From positions 1 to 64,000 of the forward strand of contig NZ_PCOQ01000003.1 of the NCBI RefSeq assembly GCF_002975275.1: a DNA stretch of 64,000 bases, in the 5' to 3' direction. This DNA comes from Achromobacter sp. MYb9. GTDB lineage: Bacteria; Pseudomonadota; Gammaproteobacteria; Burkholderiales; Burkholderiaceae_B. Made by a program: the position numbers and the translations under genes. Below the pieces are notes generated by a model, which was not told the origin of the DNA, ran no database searches, and saw nothing but the letters and a program-made list of their open reading frames with translations. This document shows, piece by piece, positions 8,678 through 16,805 of the stretch. How positions within the stretch are numbered: the stretch's first letter is position 1; each line of letters starts with the position of its first letter.

Positions 8678-9694
8678 TCACGGATTGACGATGACTTTGC
8701 CCAGGACCTCGCGGTCGCGGATCAGCGCGAGGCCGTCGGCGGCCTGCTCGAGCGGCAGGCGCCGGTCGATGAGCGGGGAAATGCGGCCTTCGGCCACCAG
8801 GTCCAGCAGGGCCTTGAGGTTGTCGTCGTAGAAGCTGTTGGAGCCCTTGATGTTGAGCTCGAAGCTCCATACGTAGCGCAAGTCTTCCTTGGGATCGTGG
8901 CCCGCCGTCGCGCCGCATACGAGCAAGGTGCCGCCGCGCTTGAGGCACTTGAGCGACGGCACCCAGGTGTCGCCGCCGGTGAAGTTCACCACCACGTCCA
9001 CGCCGCCTTCGTTGGTGCGGCGCTGCGGCTTGCCGTACTGCGCGATGGCCCACTTGGAGAAGTCCGTCTCGCGATAGTTGATGACGTGATCGGCGCCAAG
9101 CGCCTTCAGGGCCTCGGCCTTGGCGTCGGTGCCGGCGCAGGCGATGACCTCGGCGCCAAGCAGCTTGGCGAGGATCACACTGGCGGTGCCCACGCCGCCG
9201 CTGGCTCCCAGGATCAGCACGCGGTCGCCGGCGCGCACGGTCTGATGCGTGATCAGCATGCGGTGTGCCGTGCCGTAGGCAACCGGCAGCGCGGCCGCGT
9301 CGTCGAAGCTCACCGCATCGGGCAATGCGATCAGCTGTTCCTGCGACACCAGGCAGTACTCCGCCATGCCGCCGTCGAGCATTTCGCCCATCAGGCCGCG
9401 CGCGCGGTTCAGCGGGTTGACGAGCACGCGGTCGCCGGCCTTCCAGCCGCTCACGCCGGGGCCGACTTCACTGACTTCGCCGGCGAGGTCCAGGCCGATC
9501 ACCACGGGCAGCGGCACCTTGATGCCCGGCATGCCCTGCACGGTGAACACATCGTGGTAATTGAAGGAAGAGGCGCGCACGCGGATGACGACGTGACCTT
9601 CGGTGGGGGCGGGTATGGCCTTGTCGGTCACGACGCGGAGTTGGTCGAGGCCGCCGTGTTCGGTCAGCAGTAGGGCTTTCATGGTCTTGCTCAT
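8678..9694 (-). CDS. MDR-superfamily zinc-type alcohol dehydrogenase/quinone oxidoreductase
   Basis: The 338-residue enzyme has the GroES-like N-domain (GHVVIRVRASSFNYHD and GLDLAGEV) and a Rossmann domain with the nucleotide motif GASGGVGTASV. It lacks the four-cysteine structural-zinc loop of classical alcohol dehydrogenases, so it sits closer to the NAD(P)H:quinone/enoyl reductase branch. Start ATG at 9694 follows GGAATCCC. It is the fifth gene in the operon, after the binding protein of system 2. A likely job is reduction or oxidation of an intermediate of the transported compound; no substrate can be named. Confidence 0.84.
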   Translation of the reverse strand: MSKTMKALLLTEHGGLDQLRVVTDKAIPAPTEGHVVIRVRASSFNYHDVFTVQGMPGIKVPLPVVIGLDLAGEVSEVGPGVSGWKAGDRVLVNPLNRARGLMGEMLDGGMAEYCLVSQEQLIALPDAVSFDDAAALPVAYGTAHRMLITHQTVRAGDRVLILGASGGVGTASVILAKLLGAEVIACAGTDAKAEALKALGADHVINYRETDFSKWAIAQYGKPQRRTNEGGVDVVVNFTGGDTWVPSLKCLKRGGTLLVCGATAGHDPKEDLRYVWSFELNIKGSNSFYDDNLKALLDLVAEGRISPLIDRRLPLEQAADGLALIRDREVLGKVIVNP

Positions 9695-9726
9695 CGGGAT
9701 TCCTGTCGTTCTTGAGGTTCGGGAAG

Positions 9727-9744
9727 GCGGGGGCTCGCCCCCGC
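9727..9744 (-). terminator. GC hairpin inside the ABC operon
   Basis: GCGGGGGC, a two-base loop and GCCCCCGC form a perfect eight-base-pair stem between the binding-protein stop (9748) and the oxidoreductase start (9694). No U-run follows on the leftward transcript. It is more likely a partial terminator or an mRNA-stabilising hairpin that sets transporter-to-enzyme ratios than a full stop. Confidence 0.4.
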
Positions 9745-9747
9745 GGG

Positions 9748-10743
9748 TTACTTGAGTTTCTTGGCGGCTTCGTAGGGGCCGGTCACGAAGAGGTCGGCGG
9801 GCAGGCTGCCCTTGATGAGGCCGCCGGCGGCGAACACCTCGTGCTGACGCTTGAGCGTCTGGAGATCGGCCGGCTCGAAGGCCACGCGGTTCATGTCGTT
9901 CCACTGGGCCGCGTAGATGCGCGCGTCTTCTTCCGGGAGGTTCGCGGACTTCCGCAGGATGGCCACGACCTCATCGCGATGCGTGTCGCCCCAGGCCAGG
10001 GTGTTGCGCAGTCCGGCGATCACGCGGGCCACGGCCTCGGGGTGTTCAGCCACGAACTCGGCGCGCACCGCGCCGATGCCGATGTAAGGCACCGAGCTCG
10101 CGCCGGTCAGGCGCTGCCATTCCTGGGCGAACGATCCCAACTTGGTGACCTTGAGTTCCTTGAGCTGGGCCACCGTGACCGAGCGCAGCGCGGCGCCGTC
10201 CACCTGCTTCTGCGCGAGGAACTGCGCGAGCCGCGATTCGTTGCCGCCTACGAGCGAGAAGTCGTTCGCGCCAATGCCATGGTTGCCGGCCAGCACCGCC
10301 CCCGCGATGACGGCCACCGAGCTACCGGCGGGCGACATGCCGATCTTCTTGCCGCGGAACTGGTCCAGGCTCTTGATCGGCGAGCCTTCGGGCACGACGA
10401 ACTGCACGTCGGCCGGCTGGGTGGCGGCGAACACCTTGATCGGCACGCCTTCGGCGGCGCTGCTGAACACGCCGGCGGCGGGGGCGCCGAAGGCCAGGTC
10501 GATGGAGTTCGAGGCCAGCGCACGCAGCGGCGCATTCACGTCGGGGAAGCGCACGAACTGCACGTCCAGACCTTGCTGCTTGAGGAAGTCCGTGGCCTCG
10601 AGCACCGAGCCGTAACCGAGGCTCACGCCGCTGCTCCAGTAGCCGATTCGGACCTTGTCGGCGGCGTGGGACACGGCCGGTCCGAGGGTGGCGGCGAAGG
10701 CGAGCGCGGCCGCGGCAGCGCGCAGGAAGGGTTTCACTTGCAT
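9748..10743 (-). CDS. Periplasmic binding protein, SsuA/NMT1-like (system 2)
   Basis: The 331-residue protein begins with a signal peptide (MQVKPFLRAAAAALAFAATL, cleavage near SHA-ADKV). The mature protein starts KVRIGYWSSGVSLGYGSVLE, which is standard for aliphatic-sulfonate/taurine-type binding proteins, and contains LDQFRGKKIGMSPAGSS as the second ligand-lobe segment. ATG at 10743 is favoured by the CGGAGTCTCCC just upstream and by the signal peptide; the frame's extension to 10818 adds nothing. It pairs with the permease and ATPase immediately upstream in the operon and is a different sequence from the system-1 binding protein. Confidence 0.88.
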   Translation of the reverse strand: MQVKPFLRAAAAALAFAATLGPAVSHAADKVRIGYWSSGVSLGYGSVLEATDFLKQQGLDVQFVRFPDVNAPLRALASNSIDLAFGAPAAGVFSSAAEGVPIKVFAATQPADVQFVVPEGSPIKSLDQFRGKKIGMSPAGSSVAVIAGAVLAGNHGIGANDFSLVGGNESRLAQFLAQKQVDGAALRSVTVAQLKELKVTKLGSFAQEWQRLTGASSVPYIGIGAVRAEFVAEHPEAVARVIAGLRNTLAWGDTHRDEVVAILRKSANLPEEDARIYAAQWNDMNRVAFEPADLQTLKRQHEVFAAGGLIKGSLPADLFVTGPYEAAKKLK

Positions 10744-10759
10744 GGGAGACTCCGTTGCT

Positions 10760-11563
10760 TCAGAGAGGTTTCCAGCGGAACAAATGGCGTTCCAGCGGTT
10801 TGAGGATGCCGCCCTCAAGCGCCAGCATCAGCGCGACGAGGAGCAGGGTCCAGGCGAAGACCTGGTCGGTCTGCACTAGATCGGCCGCCTGGCGCAGCCG
10901 GTAGCCGATGCCGTCCGAAGAGCCCAGGGTTTCGGCAACCAGCGAGACGCGCCAGCCAAAGCCGAACGCGAGGCGCGCGCCCGAGAAGAAGTAGGGCAGG
11001 ATGGAAGGAAGGTGGATGCGAAACAGGATGCGCGCGCGGGAAAAACGCAGGCTGCGTGCGAGGTCTATCCACTGCTTGTCGACATTGCGCGCGCCCTGCC
11101 AGACGTTGGTCAGGATGAGCGGCATCGCGGTCATGAAGACCACGAAGATCGTCGTGGCGTTCGAGATACCGAACCATATGATCGCGAACACCGCCCAGAT
11201 CGCGGACGAGACCGTGTTCATGACGGCGAGCAGCGGCTCGAAGACCTGGGCGAGCGCCCGGCTCGAGCCCAGGGCCAGGCCGAGCGGCGTGCCGACCAGC
11301 GTGGCGAGCAGGAATCCCGCGGCCACGCGGTATGTCGTCATGCCGACATCGTGCAAAAAGTTGGGCGTCTGGGTGAGCGCGACGAGGGCGTTCCAGACCT
11401 TTGCCGGCCCCGGTAGAACGAAGGTCGGCATGCGCGAGGCGGCAAACACCCACAGCGCCAGGAAAGCGAGGGCGAGCAGCACGCGCGTCAGTACGAGGCC
11501 GGTCCACGCGGGCGGACCCGCGCGGGGTACGGGGGCGGGGTTCGTGAGGGTGGTTCGAGTCAT
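10760..11563 (-). CDS. ABC importer permease, nitrate/sulfonate type (system 2)
   Basis: The 267-residue integral membrane protein has around six transmembrane helices and the coupling motif around WIDLARSLRFSRARILFRIH, which docks on the ATPase. It belongs to the BPD_transp_1 family, SsuC/TauC branch. The start overlaps the ATPase stop by four bases (ATGA), and only about 16 bases separate it from the binding-protein start, so the three genes form one translational unit. It is only distantly like the system-1 permease, so the two systems are not a recent tandem duplication. Confidence 0.9.
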   Translation of the reverse strand: MTRTTLTNPAPVPRAGPPAWTGLVLTRVLLALAFLALWVFAASRMPTFVLPGPAKVWNALVALTQTPNFLHDVGMTTYRVAAGFLLATLVGTPLGLALGSSRALAQVFEPLLAVMNTVSSAIWAVFAIIWFGISNATTIFVVFMTAMPLILTNVWQGARNVDKQWIDLARSLRFSRARILFRIHLPSILPYFFSGARLAFGFGWRVSLVAETLGSSDGIGYRLRQAADLVQTDQVFAWTLLLVALMLALEGGILKPLERHLFRWKPL

Positions 11564-12315
11564 TGCTGGACTTTCAGGCGCAGGCGCCGCGTGGTTTCGC
11601 TGACGTCGGGATCGGTGGGGGCGCGCGGACGCGGCAGTTCGATCGGCACGATTTCGCGGATCCTTCCGGGCCGCGGCTTGAGCAGCACGACGCGGTCCGC
11701 CAGTACGACGGCCTCTTCGACGTCGTGCGTGACGAAGAGAATGGTGTTGCCGCTGCCGCTCTGGATGCGCATCAGTTCCTCGTGCATCTGGGTGCGGGTC
11801 TGGGGGTCAAGCTTGGAGAAGGGCTCGTCCATCAAGAGCAGGTCCGGACCGATCACCAGCGTGCGCGCGAGCGCGGCGCGGCTGCGCATGCCGCCGGACA
11901 ATGCGTGGGGCCAGGCGTCGCCAAAGTCCGACAGGCCCACGGCCTTGAGCGCTGCGTTGGCGCGGCGGCGCCGCTCCTGGCGTGGAAGCGCATCGGGTTC
12001 CAGGCCGAGTGCGACGTTGTCGCGCACCGTGCGCCAGGGCAGCAGCCGGTCTTCCTGGAAAAGATAGCCGAGCCGGCTGTGGCGGTGAAAGTCGGCAGCG
12101 GGCTCGCCGGCCAGCGTGATCTCACCCTTGCCGGGAGATTGCAGGCCCGCGATCAGATCGAGCAGCGTGCTTTTCCCGCAGCCCGACGCACCGAGCAGCG
12201 CCACGATCTCGCCCGGGGCCACGTCGAAGGCGATGTCGCGCAGCACTTCCAGCGTGCCGAAGTGCTTGGACAGGCCCGCGACGCGCAGGGCGGGCATGAG
12301 GCAGGCTTGCGTCAT
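11560..12315 (-). CDS. ABC importer ATPase, SsuB/TauB type (system 2)
   Basis: This ATPase of about 251 residues has Walker A GASGCGKST, Q-loop YLFQEDRLLPW, the signature LSGGMRSRAALARTL and Walker B LLLMDEPFSKLD. I place the start at ATG 12315, which has GGAG six bases upstream and overlaps the regulator stop in an ATGA; a TTG at 12321 also exists. It energises the permease at 10760-11563. Position directly after the GntR gene means the regulator and transporter are transcribed together. Confidence 0.91.
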   Translation of the reverse strand: MTQACLMPALRVAGLSKHFGTLEVLRDIAFDVAPGEIVALLGASGCGKSTLLDLIAGLQSPGKGEITLAGEPAADFHRHSRLGYLFQEDRLLPWRTVRDNVALGLEPDALPRQERRRRANAALKAVGLSDFGDAWPHALSGGMRSRAALARTLVIGPDLLLMDEPFSKLDPQTRTQMHEELMRIQSGSGNTILFVTHDVEEAVVLADRVVLLKPRPGRIREIVPIELPRPRAPTDPDVSETTRRLRLKVQQ

Positions 12316-13085
12316 CGCCAACTCCCCGGACCGGTCACCGGGATGGCCGCGCCGGTTTCGGCCAGGCTGGCGTAGAGCTTCTCCAGCGTCATGGCCTGGA
12401 AGGTCTCGATGTGACGGCGGGCGATGAGCTCCACGCGCCGCGCGTCGCCTTCCTCGAACGCAGCGATCATGGCGTTGTGGTCGTGCTTGATCTCCGGCTT
12501 GGTCTTCTGCACGCCAAAGCCGAGGGCGACCAGGCGCGACATCTCGTCCATCAGGCCGGCCAGCGTGTGATGCAGGCGCGCGTTGCCGCAGGCGGCGGCA
12601 ATGGCCAGATGGAACGCCTTGTTGGCGTCCATGAACACATCGATCTGATCGTTCAGCTGCAATACCGGATGCTGAACACGGCAGGCCGCCTCGAGGTCGC
12701 GCAGCCGGTCCAGGTCCACCCGGCCCACGGCCAGGCGCGCGGCCAGCGGCTCGAGCTGAGCGCGTAGCGTGAAGACTTCTTCGACGTCGCGCAGCGTGAT
12801 CGGCGCGATCTGATAGCCCTTGCGCGGGCGCGACCGCACGAAGCCCTCTTGCGTCAGCCGGGTCAGCGCGATGCGCAGACTGGTCTTGCGGATGTCATAG
12901 GCCGCCATCAGCGCAGGTTCGGTCACGATGGCGCCCGGCGAAAGACGGCAGGAGATGACGTCGCGCCGGATCCGCTGATAGGCTTCGTCGCCGCTGCTGA
13001 GCGCGGCGTCTTCGTTCACGGTGAGTCGGGAGGTGTCCATCGCGGCCTGTTTGGGTGAGTCTGGGCGGCTCACCGATGCATGCAC
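12312..13085 (-). CDS. GntR-family (FadR/FCD) transcriptional regulator
   Basis: The product (257 residues from 13085, 242 from the alternative ATG at 13040) has an N-terminal winged helix-turn-helix (EAYQRIRRDVISCRLSPG to GFVRSRPRKGYQIAP). It is followed by an all-helical FCD ligand domain with the metal-binding residues expected for the family (MDANKAFHLAI, EIKHDHNAMI, RRHIETF). FCD regulators usually bind carboxylic acids or acyl-CoA and repress the operon they head. It is the first gene of the 11-gene operon, suggesting autoregulation. The 13086-13307 upstream region should hold its operator, but I could not pick out a clear palindrome. Confidence 0.88.
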   Translation of the reverse strand: MHASVSRPDSPKQAAMDTSRLTVNEDAALSSGDEAYQRIRRDVISCRLSPGAIVTEPALMAAYDIRKTSLRIALTRLTQEGFVRSRPRKGYQIAPITLRDVEEVFTLRAQLEPLAARLAVGRVDLDRLRDLEAACRVQHPVLQLNDQIDVFMDANKAFHLAIAAACGNARLHHTLAGLMDEMSRLVALGFGVQKTKPEIKHDHNAMIAAFEEGDARRVELIARRHIETFQAMTLEKLYASLAETGAAIPVTGPGSWR

Positions 13086-13307
13086 ATCGGCTTACCAAGG
13101 ATTCTAGGGAGGCACAGTGCGACGACAAACGAAGAAAATCTCCTATCAATATGCGCTGGGGTGACCGGCCCACGTAGGCTGCTCACTGGGATGCTGACAC
13201 CTGGGCAGGCATGGCGCTTGCGCAGCCCTCATGCGCATTTGATTGTTCGCGCAACCGTGAGGCCTCCCTACCATGCAGCCTGATTTGTCTGGTCAGGAGC
13301 AAGCCTC

Positions 13308-13508
13308 ATGGGGGCAGTAGTGCAGCAAGGGTTGGAAAAAGGGCAGGCGCCGGCATTGCGCCGTCGCCGCACGCGCGGCGTGGCCGTGGGAATGCTGGTG
13401 GCAGCGTTGGCGACCGCGGGCCTGGCCCTCGGCGCGGCCGCGCGGGCGCAGGAAAGGCCGGCCGCCAAGGCCGGTGGAACGCTGATCGTCGGGCAATACC
13501 AGGAGGGC
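13308..13508 (+). pseudogene. Truncated leader of a peptide-type (SBP_5) binding protein
   Basis: The frame starts with a basic n-region and a twin-Arg-free signal peptide (hydrophobic core VAVGMLVAALATAGLALGAA, cleavage near ARAQ). It then gives AGGTLIVGQYQE, the usual mature N-terminus of family-5 dipeptide/oligopeptide binding proteins (about 500 residues). After about 67 residues the similarity stops and the frame ends at 13571 in an unrelated proline-rich tail. Only the 5' end survives, so the gene is broken. Its start lies divergent from the GntR operon, so it was perhaps once the first gene of a linked transporter. Confidence 0.5.
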
Positions 13509-13521
13509 AGGTGCCCATGCC

Positions 13522-13665
13522 TCAAAACAGGTCGTCGCCTTGCGGCGGCGTCGTCGCCGGCGCCACCATAGCCATCGCCTGTAGCGCGGCCAGCGCGCGC
13601 CGCTTCATGTCGGCCACCTGGGGCCCGAACTCGTAGAGCGGCGCACCGAGCGCCGGCGCGTTAAG
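13522..13665 (-). pseudogene. C-terminal remnant of an unrecognised leftward gene
   Basis: Leftward frame ending at 13522 with a protein-like tail (LYEFGPQVADMKRRALAALQ, then a Pro-rich end and GDDLF). It abuts the broken binding-protein leader on the other strand, which suggests a deletion or inversion joined two gene ends here. The upstream portion to 13761 does not look coding. I cannot name the parent gene. Confidence 0.25.
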
Positions 13666-13705
13666 ACGGGAAAGGGCTCTTGGGAATAAGCCCGGGCGCT
13701 TACCA

Positions 13706-14389
13706 TCAACCGCCATAGCATTGCGCGTAAGTAAAGTCGACCAAGCGCTTGTCTGAGGCATCCTGCGGCGTGGACGGCTCTACTTGGAAATGCCCGAACA
13801 TATCGTCGTTGCAGATCCTCACGTTCTTGCGCTGCGTACCTTCCTGCAATACGCAGGAGCCGCCAAAACTGTGATTACTCCCAGCGACGCCAACCGGTAG
13901 ATCAATCAGCCGGCTACAACCGATGATTCGGCCGTTTTGCTTCTGATGCGCCAACGATTGGTTGAACGATTCAACACGGGAGTTGGGATCACGAATCGGC
14001 ACAACATTAACGCATTCGCCACTGACGGTTCGGTTGCCCGGCAGCTTGCAGTCTGAGTACACCTCGCCATTGGCAATATGTTCCTCATTACGCGCCAGCA
14101 TGGCGATGCGGGTTGTGTATGCTTGCTGCAGGCAGGCGCTGTCTTGACAAATGCCACGAGCGTATTTAATCCAGTTGCGCTGTTCTTTAGCCAACTCTTT
14201 CTTGCCATAGGCATCAGTTGCGGCTAGTGCTGTTTCATAGGCGCCTTGCAATTTTCCATCCAGCGCGGATGTCTCGGCATCGCTACAGATCAACCTTTCC
14301 GTAGTGCCCACGGCCTTGTTGCAATCAAAACTAGCGGCTTGGGCGCCAGTCCATAGCGTTGCAAGGCCCAACGCAAAGAGAAGCTTCAT
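13706..14389 (-). CDS. Secreted LprI-like protein with C-terminal extension
   Basis: The 227-residue product has a signal peptide (MKLLFALGLATLWTGAQA) and an LprI/DUF1311 domain (about residues 19-105) with the pattern FDC, ERLICSD, KEQRNW and C-QDSACLQQAY. A second cysteine-containing part of roughly 120 residues follows (YSDCKLPG, GECVNV, IGCSRL, GSCVLQ, RICNDD, AQCYGG) that I do not recognise. ATG at 14389 is chosen for the signal peptide; the frame also runs from 14452. Base composition is lower in GC than the flanking operons, suggesting later acquisition. The role may be envelope protection, by analogy only. Confidence 0.7.
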   Translation of the reverse strand: MKLLFALGLATLWTGAQAASFDCNKAVGTTERLICSDAETSALDGKLQGAYETALAATDAYGKKELAKEQRNWIKYARGICQDSACLQQAYTTRIAMLARNEEHIANGEVYSDCKLPGNRTVSGECVNVVPIRDPNSRVESFNQSLAHQKQNGRIIGCSRLIDLPVGVAGSNHSFGGSCVLQEGTQRKNVRICNDDMFGHFQVEPSTPQDASDKRLVDFTYAQCYGG

Positions 14390-14935
14390 CGCAGGTGTAT
14401 ACCGTATCTTCAGTGCGTAAGCGGGTGGGCGTGTTGAATGCGGCAGGGTCATGATCCTATCTTCTCAAGTTGTATGTCGATGATGTCTTGCATACAGCAC
14501 AACACATCTCCCTCGTGACACGTAAAATCAGCTTAACCGAGCTAATGCACGTCTCTGGTCTTGTGATCTTGTCGCAGGAGCATCAGAGGTATTCTTATTC
14601 CAATACCCGGCTCAGTTTTTACCAGATCTAAGCTGACGCCTGTGCCTTTATCAACTAAAGCGGCGGCTCCATCACAATCTTCTCGGATGATCGTTCATTA
14701 ACGTCGCTGATGAAATTCATTCAACCTGAGAATTGGTTCATTGAAGTTGGCGTGGCCTGGAGCGTTCGTAGCCCCGCGTCAAACGCCTGAAGCGATTGTC
14801 TAACCGAAACTGCGCTCGACCACCCAACGGCGCGGTAGCAGCACAATACCTTTCTTGCAATCAACAACATGGGTATCAGTTTCGCCCCGCTAGCATCGGC
14901 TCAACTGCATTCCCGTTCTGCCCCCCGCATCCAAG
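14390..14935 (-). mobile_element. Non-genic stretch with IS5-type transposase remnant
   Basis: No intact gene is visible here. Read leftward from about 14865 to 14750, the sequence encodes VDCKKGIVLLPRRWVVERSF and then, after a one-base frame change, RLDNRFRRLTRGYERS. This matches the C-terminal block of IS5-family DDE transposases (WVVER-F-W followed by an RFRRL..-YER region), with the E of WVVER as the catalytic Glu. Neither terminal repeat nor the rest of the transposase could be seen. The remainder (14390-14720) is AT-richer than the window average with no feature I can name. Confidence 0.55.
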
Positions 14936-15598
14936 ATGGAAGCCGCCGTGACCGAACCGACCGCCATTGAAGTTTCAGCCGAAGCCGCGTCTCATAAGGG
15001 CGAATTTTTCCTGATCGACGCCAGCTTCTTGGAAAACGGCAGGGTCCCCGGCATAGAAATCGCCAACGAAGAGAAGCTGATCCATCCGGGGATGAATGTC
15101 GTCTCGCGTCCTAACGGAATGCCAAATCAGTATCCGGAGCGTCCCCACCTGGTTCATGTGCCGGAGAAGGGCGGAATGCCACGCGATCTGGAAGAGCTCG
15201 CTGGCATATGGATTGTGTCGGAGCCGTTGAAGCAATTGTTTGAGCAGTTGGACGCCGAGGCGTTTGCGTTTGTGGCATGCGACTTCAGCCTTGCTGACGG
15301 CAGCCCCGGTCCTCAGTACTACCTAGGCAATGTGCTGCGCAGACTCGATGCCCTGGATGAAGCCTCCTCTCGCGTGAGGATCAAGCTCGACCGCAATTAT
15401 CAGACCGGCGAGGACGAGAAGCTTTATAGCCTCGTCGGCGGGGCCAGCTTGGTGTTCAAACAGGATGTTGTGGGAGATGCCCATATCTTCCGCCAGGATC
15501 GCATGGGAGCACCTCCCATCTGCGACCGCGCGATGTTTGATGCATTGTGTGCGGCCAACTTCTCCGGCGTACGGCTGCGCGATGTCGCCGATATTTAG
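14936..15598 (+). CDS. Imm11-like (DUF1629) orphan immunity protein
   Basis: The 220-residue cytoplasmic protein resembles the Imm11 family (PF07791, formerly DUF1629) of polymorphic-toxin immunity proteins: WIVSEPLKQLFEQLD, the FVACDFSL strand, a late VFKQDVVGDAHIFR block and the closing ALCAANFSGVRLRDV, where family members end with GVRF-like residues. No toxin, Rhs, VgrG or contact-dependent-inhibition gene is adjacent, so it would be an orphan. It sits between a transposase remnant and a reductase in a scarred region with atypical composition. The family call is from memory of the pattern and should be treated as probable. Confidence 0.55.
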   Translation: MEAAVTEPTAIEVSAEAASHKGEFFLIDASFLENGRVPGIEIANEEKLIHPGMNVVSRPNGMPNQYPERPHLVHVPEKGGMPRDLEELAGIWIVSEPLKQLFEQLDAEAFAFVACDFSLADGSPGPQYYLGNVLRRLDALDEASSRVRIKLDRNYQTGEDEKLYSLVGGASLVFKQDVVGDAHIFRQDRMGAPPICDRAMFDALCAANFSGVRLRDVADI

Positions 15599-15754
15599 AG
15601 AGTGTTATGAACGTTGGAGTAGGTTGGCAGCATTTCCCAGCCTCAGCATGCTGAAGACCACCTGGTGCGCGGCCGTCGGATTACCGTAGACAGAACGCTC
15701 GTGCCCGTCCGTTGGTTAGCGTGCGCGTCGTGGCGTACTCAGTGGCTGGCTACC

Positions 15755-16615
15755 TCAGCCATGGACCACCAGGTCCCGAATGTAAGCCTCCAGGGTGGTC
15801 GATCCGCGCAGCGGGGTGTCCGACAAGTCAAAGCCGCTGTCGACGCTCACCTCGGTCATACGGGCATAGGATTCAGCGGCGGCTTCAGAAAACCCCTGGC
15901 TGACGAACGTCTGCTGCCATTCCGCTCGCGGTACGACGTGGACCTCGACAGGCCGGCCCAAGGTCTCCGCGAACGCTCGCGCTACGTCGCCGGGTGTATA
16001 CCGCCTCGGGCCTTCTACGTAGCGGACGCCGCGGTCGTCGAGAGACGTCATTAAACGGGCAGCTGCGACTTCGCCCAGATCTTTCGGCGCGACCATCGGA
16101 ATGGCGAGATTCGCCGGGAAAAGACTGGGCAACACGCCGGTGTTGCGCACCGTTTCGAGTAACCCGTCCCAGTTGCTCATGTAGTAAGCAGCACGGTTCA
16201 CGGCCGCCGGCAACGCCTGGGCCCGTAGCCCTTCTTCCAGTTCCCACAGCACGTTCAAATCGCCAATGCGGCTACCCGGCTGGGCGCCGCCTGTCGATTC
16301 GGCAACGACCTTTTCAAGCCCGGATCCCTCGAGCGCGGCGAGTATGTTCGCAACGGTATGTCTTTCGACGACGTCGGTGTCGGTGGTGGTGTCCGCCGGA
16401 GGATTCAGTAGAAAAGCGCGTCGGCCACGCCGGAACGCGGCGCGTAATGACGCCACGTCTTCCACATTGGCTTGGACAATGTCGGCGCCCCAAGCGCGCC
16501 AGTGCGCGGCGCGAGCCGCCGAGCGGGTAACTATGGTTACCTCCGCGCCAAGCGCGAGCAAAGCGCGCGCGGTAGCCGCTCCGACGTGGCCGGTGCCCCC
16601 CATGATGATGTACAT
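15755..16615 (-). CDS. NmrA-like NAD(P)-binding reductase/regulator
   Basis: The 286-residue protein opens with the extended-SDR nucleotide motif GGTGHVGAATARALLALG, lacks a YxxxK pair in the usual place, and carries features of the NmrA/QOR2-type atypical SDRs (VNRAAYYMSNWDGLL, PKDLGEVAAARLM, YTPGDVARAFAETLGRPVEV). Such proteins sense redox state or reduce quinones. ATG at 16615 has a strong GGAGG eight bases upstream. It is monocistronic. The 15599-15754 gap downstream shows no feature. The upstream region to 16805 contains an inverted repeat GCCCCT/AGGGGC at 16726-16744, of unknown meaning. Confidence 0.82.
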   Translation of the reverse strand: MYIIMGGTGHVGAATARALLALGAEVTIVTRSAARAAHWRAWGADIVQANVEDVASLRAAFRRGRRAFLLNPPADTTTDTDVVERHTVANILAALEGSGLEKVVAESTGGAQPGSRIGDLNVLWELEEGLRAQALPAAVNRAAYYMSNWDGLLETVRNTGVLPSLFPANLAIPMVAPKDLGEVAAARLMTSLDDRGVRYVEGPRRYTPGDVARAFAETLGRPVEVHVVPRAEWQQTFVSQGFSEAAAESYARMTEVSVDSGFDLSDTPLRGSTTLEAYIRDLVVHG

Positions 16616-16805
16616 GTGTATGTCCTCCGGTTGATGCGGGTTGCGAGCGTCCCGGCATCCGGGCCGCGCCTCATCGAGTCAAACTGAGTTCCCAGCTATC
16701 GCTGGCCACATTGTGTAACGGCGGAGCCCCTCGGAGTAAGGGGCGCCCGGACACTACCAGCCGGCGGGGCAAATGTAGGTACTCGCTAATATCGTAGATT
16801 ATGGT

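Noticed and set aside
15600..15754. Possible short gene after the Imm11-like frame
   Set aside because: Frames are short, with no start site or family features.
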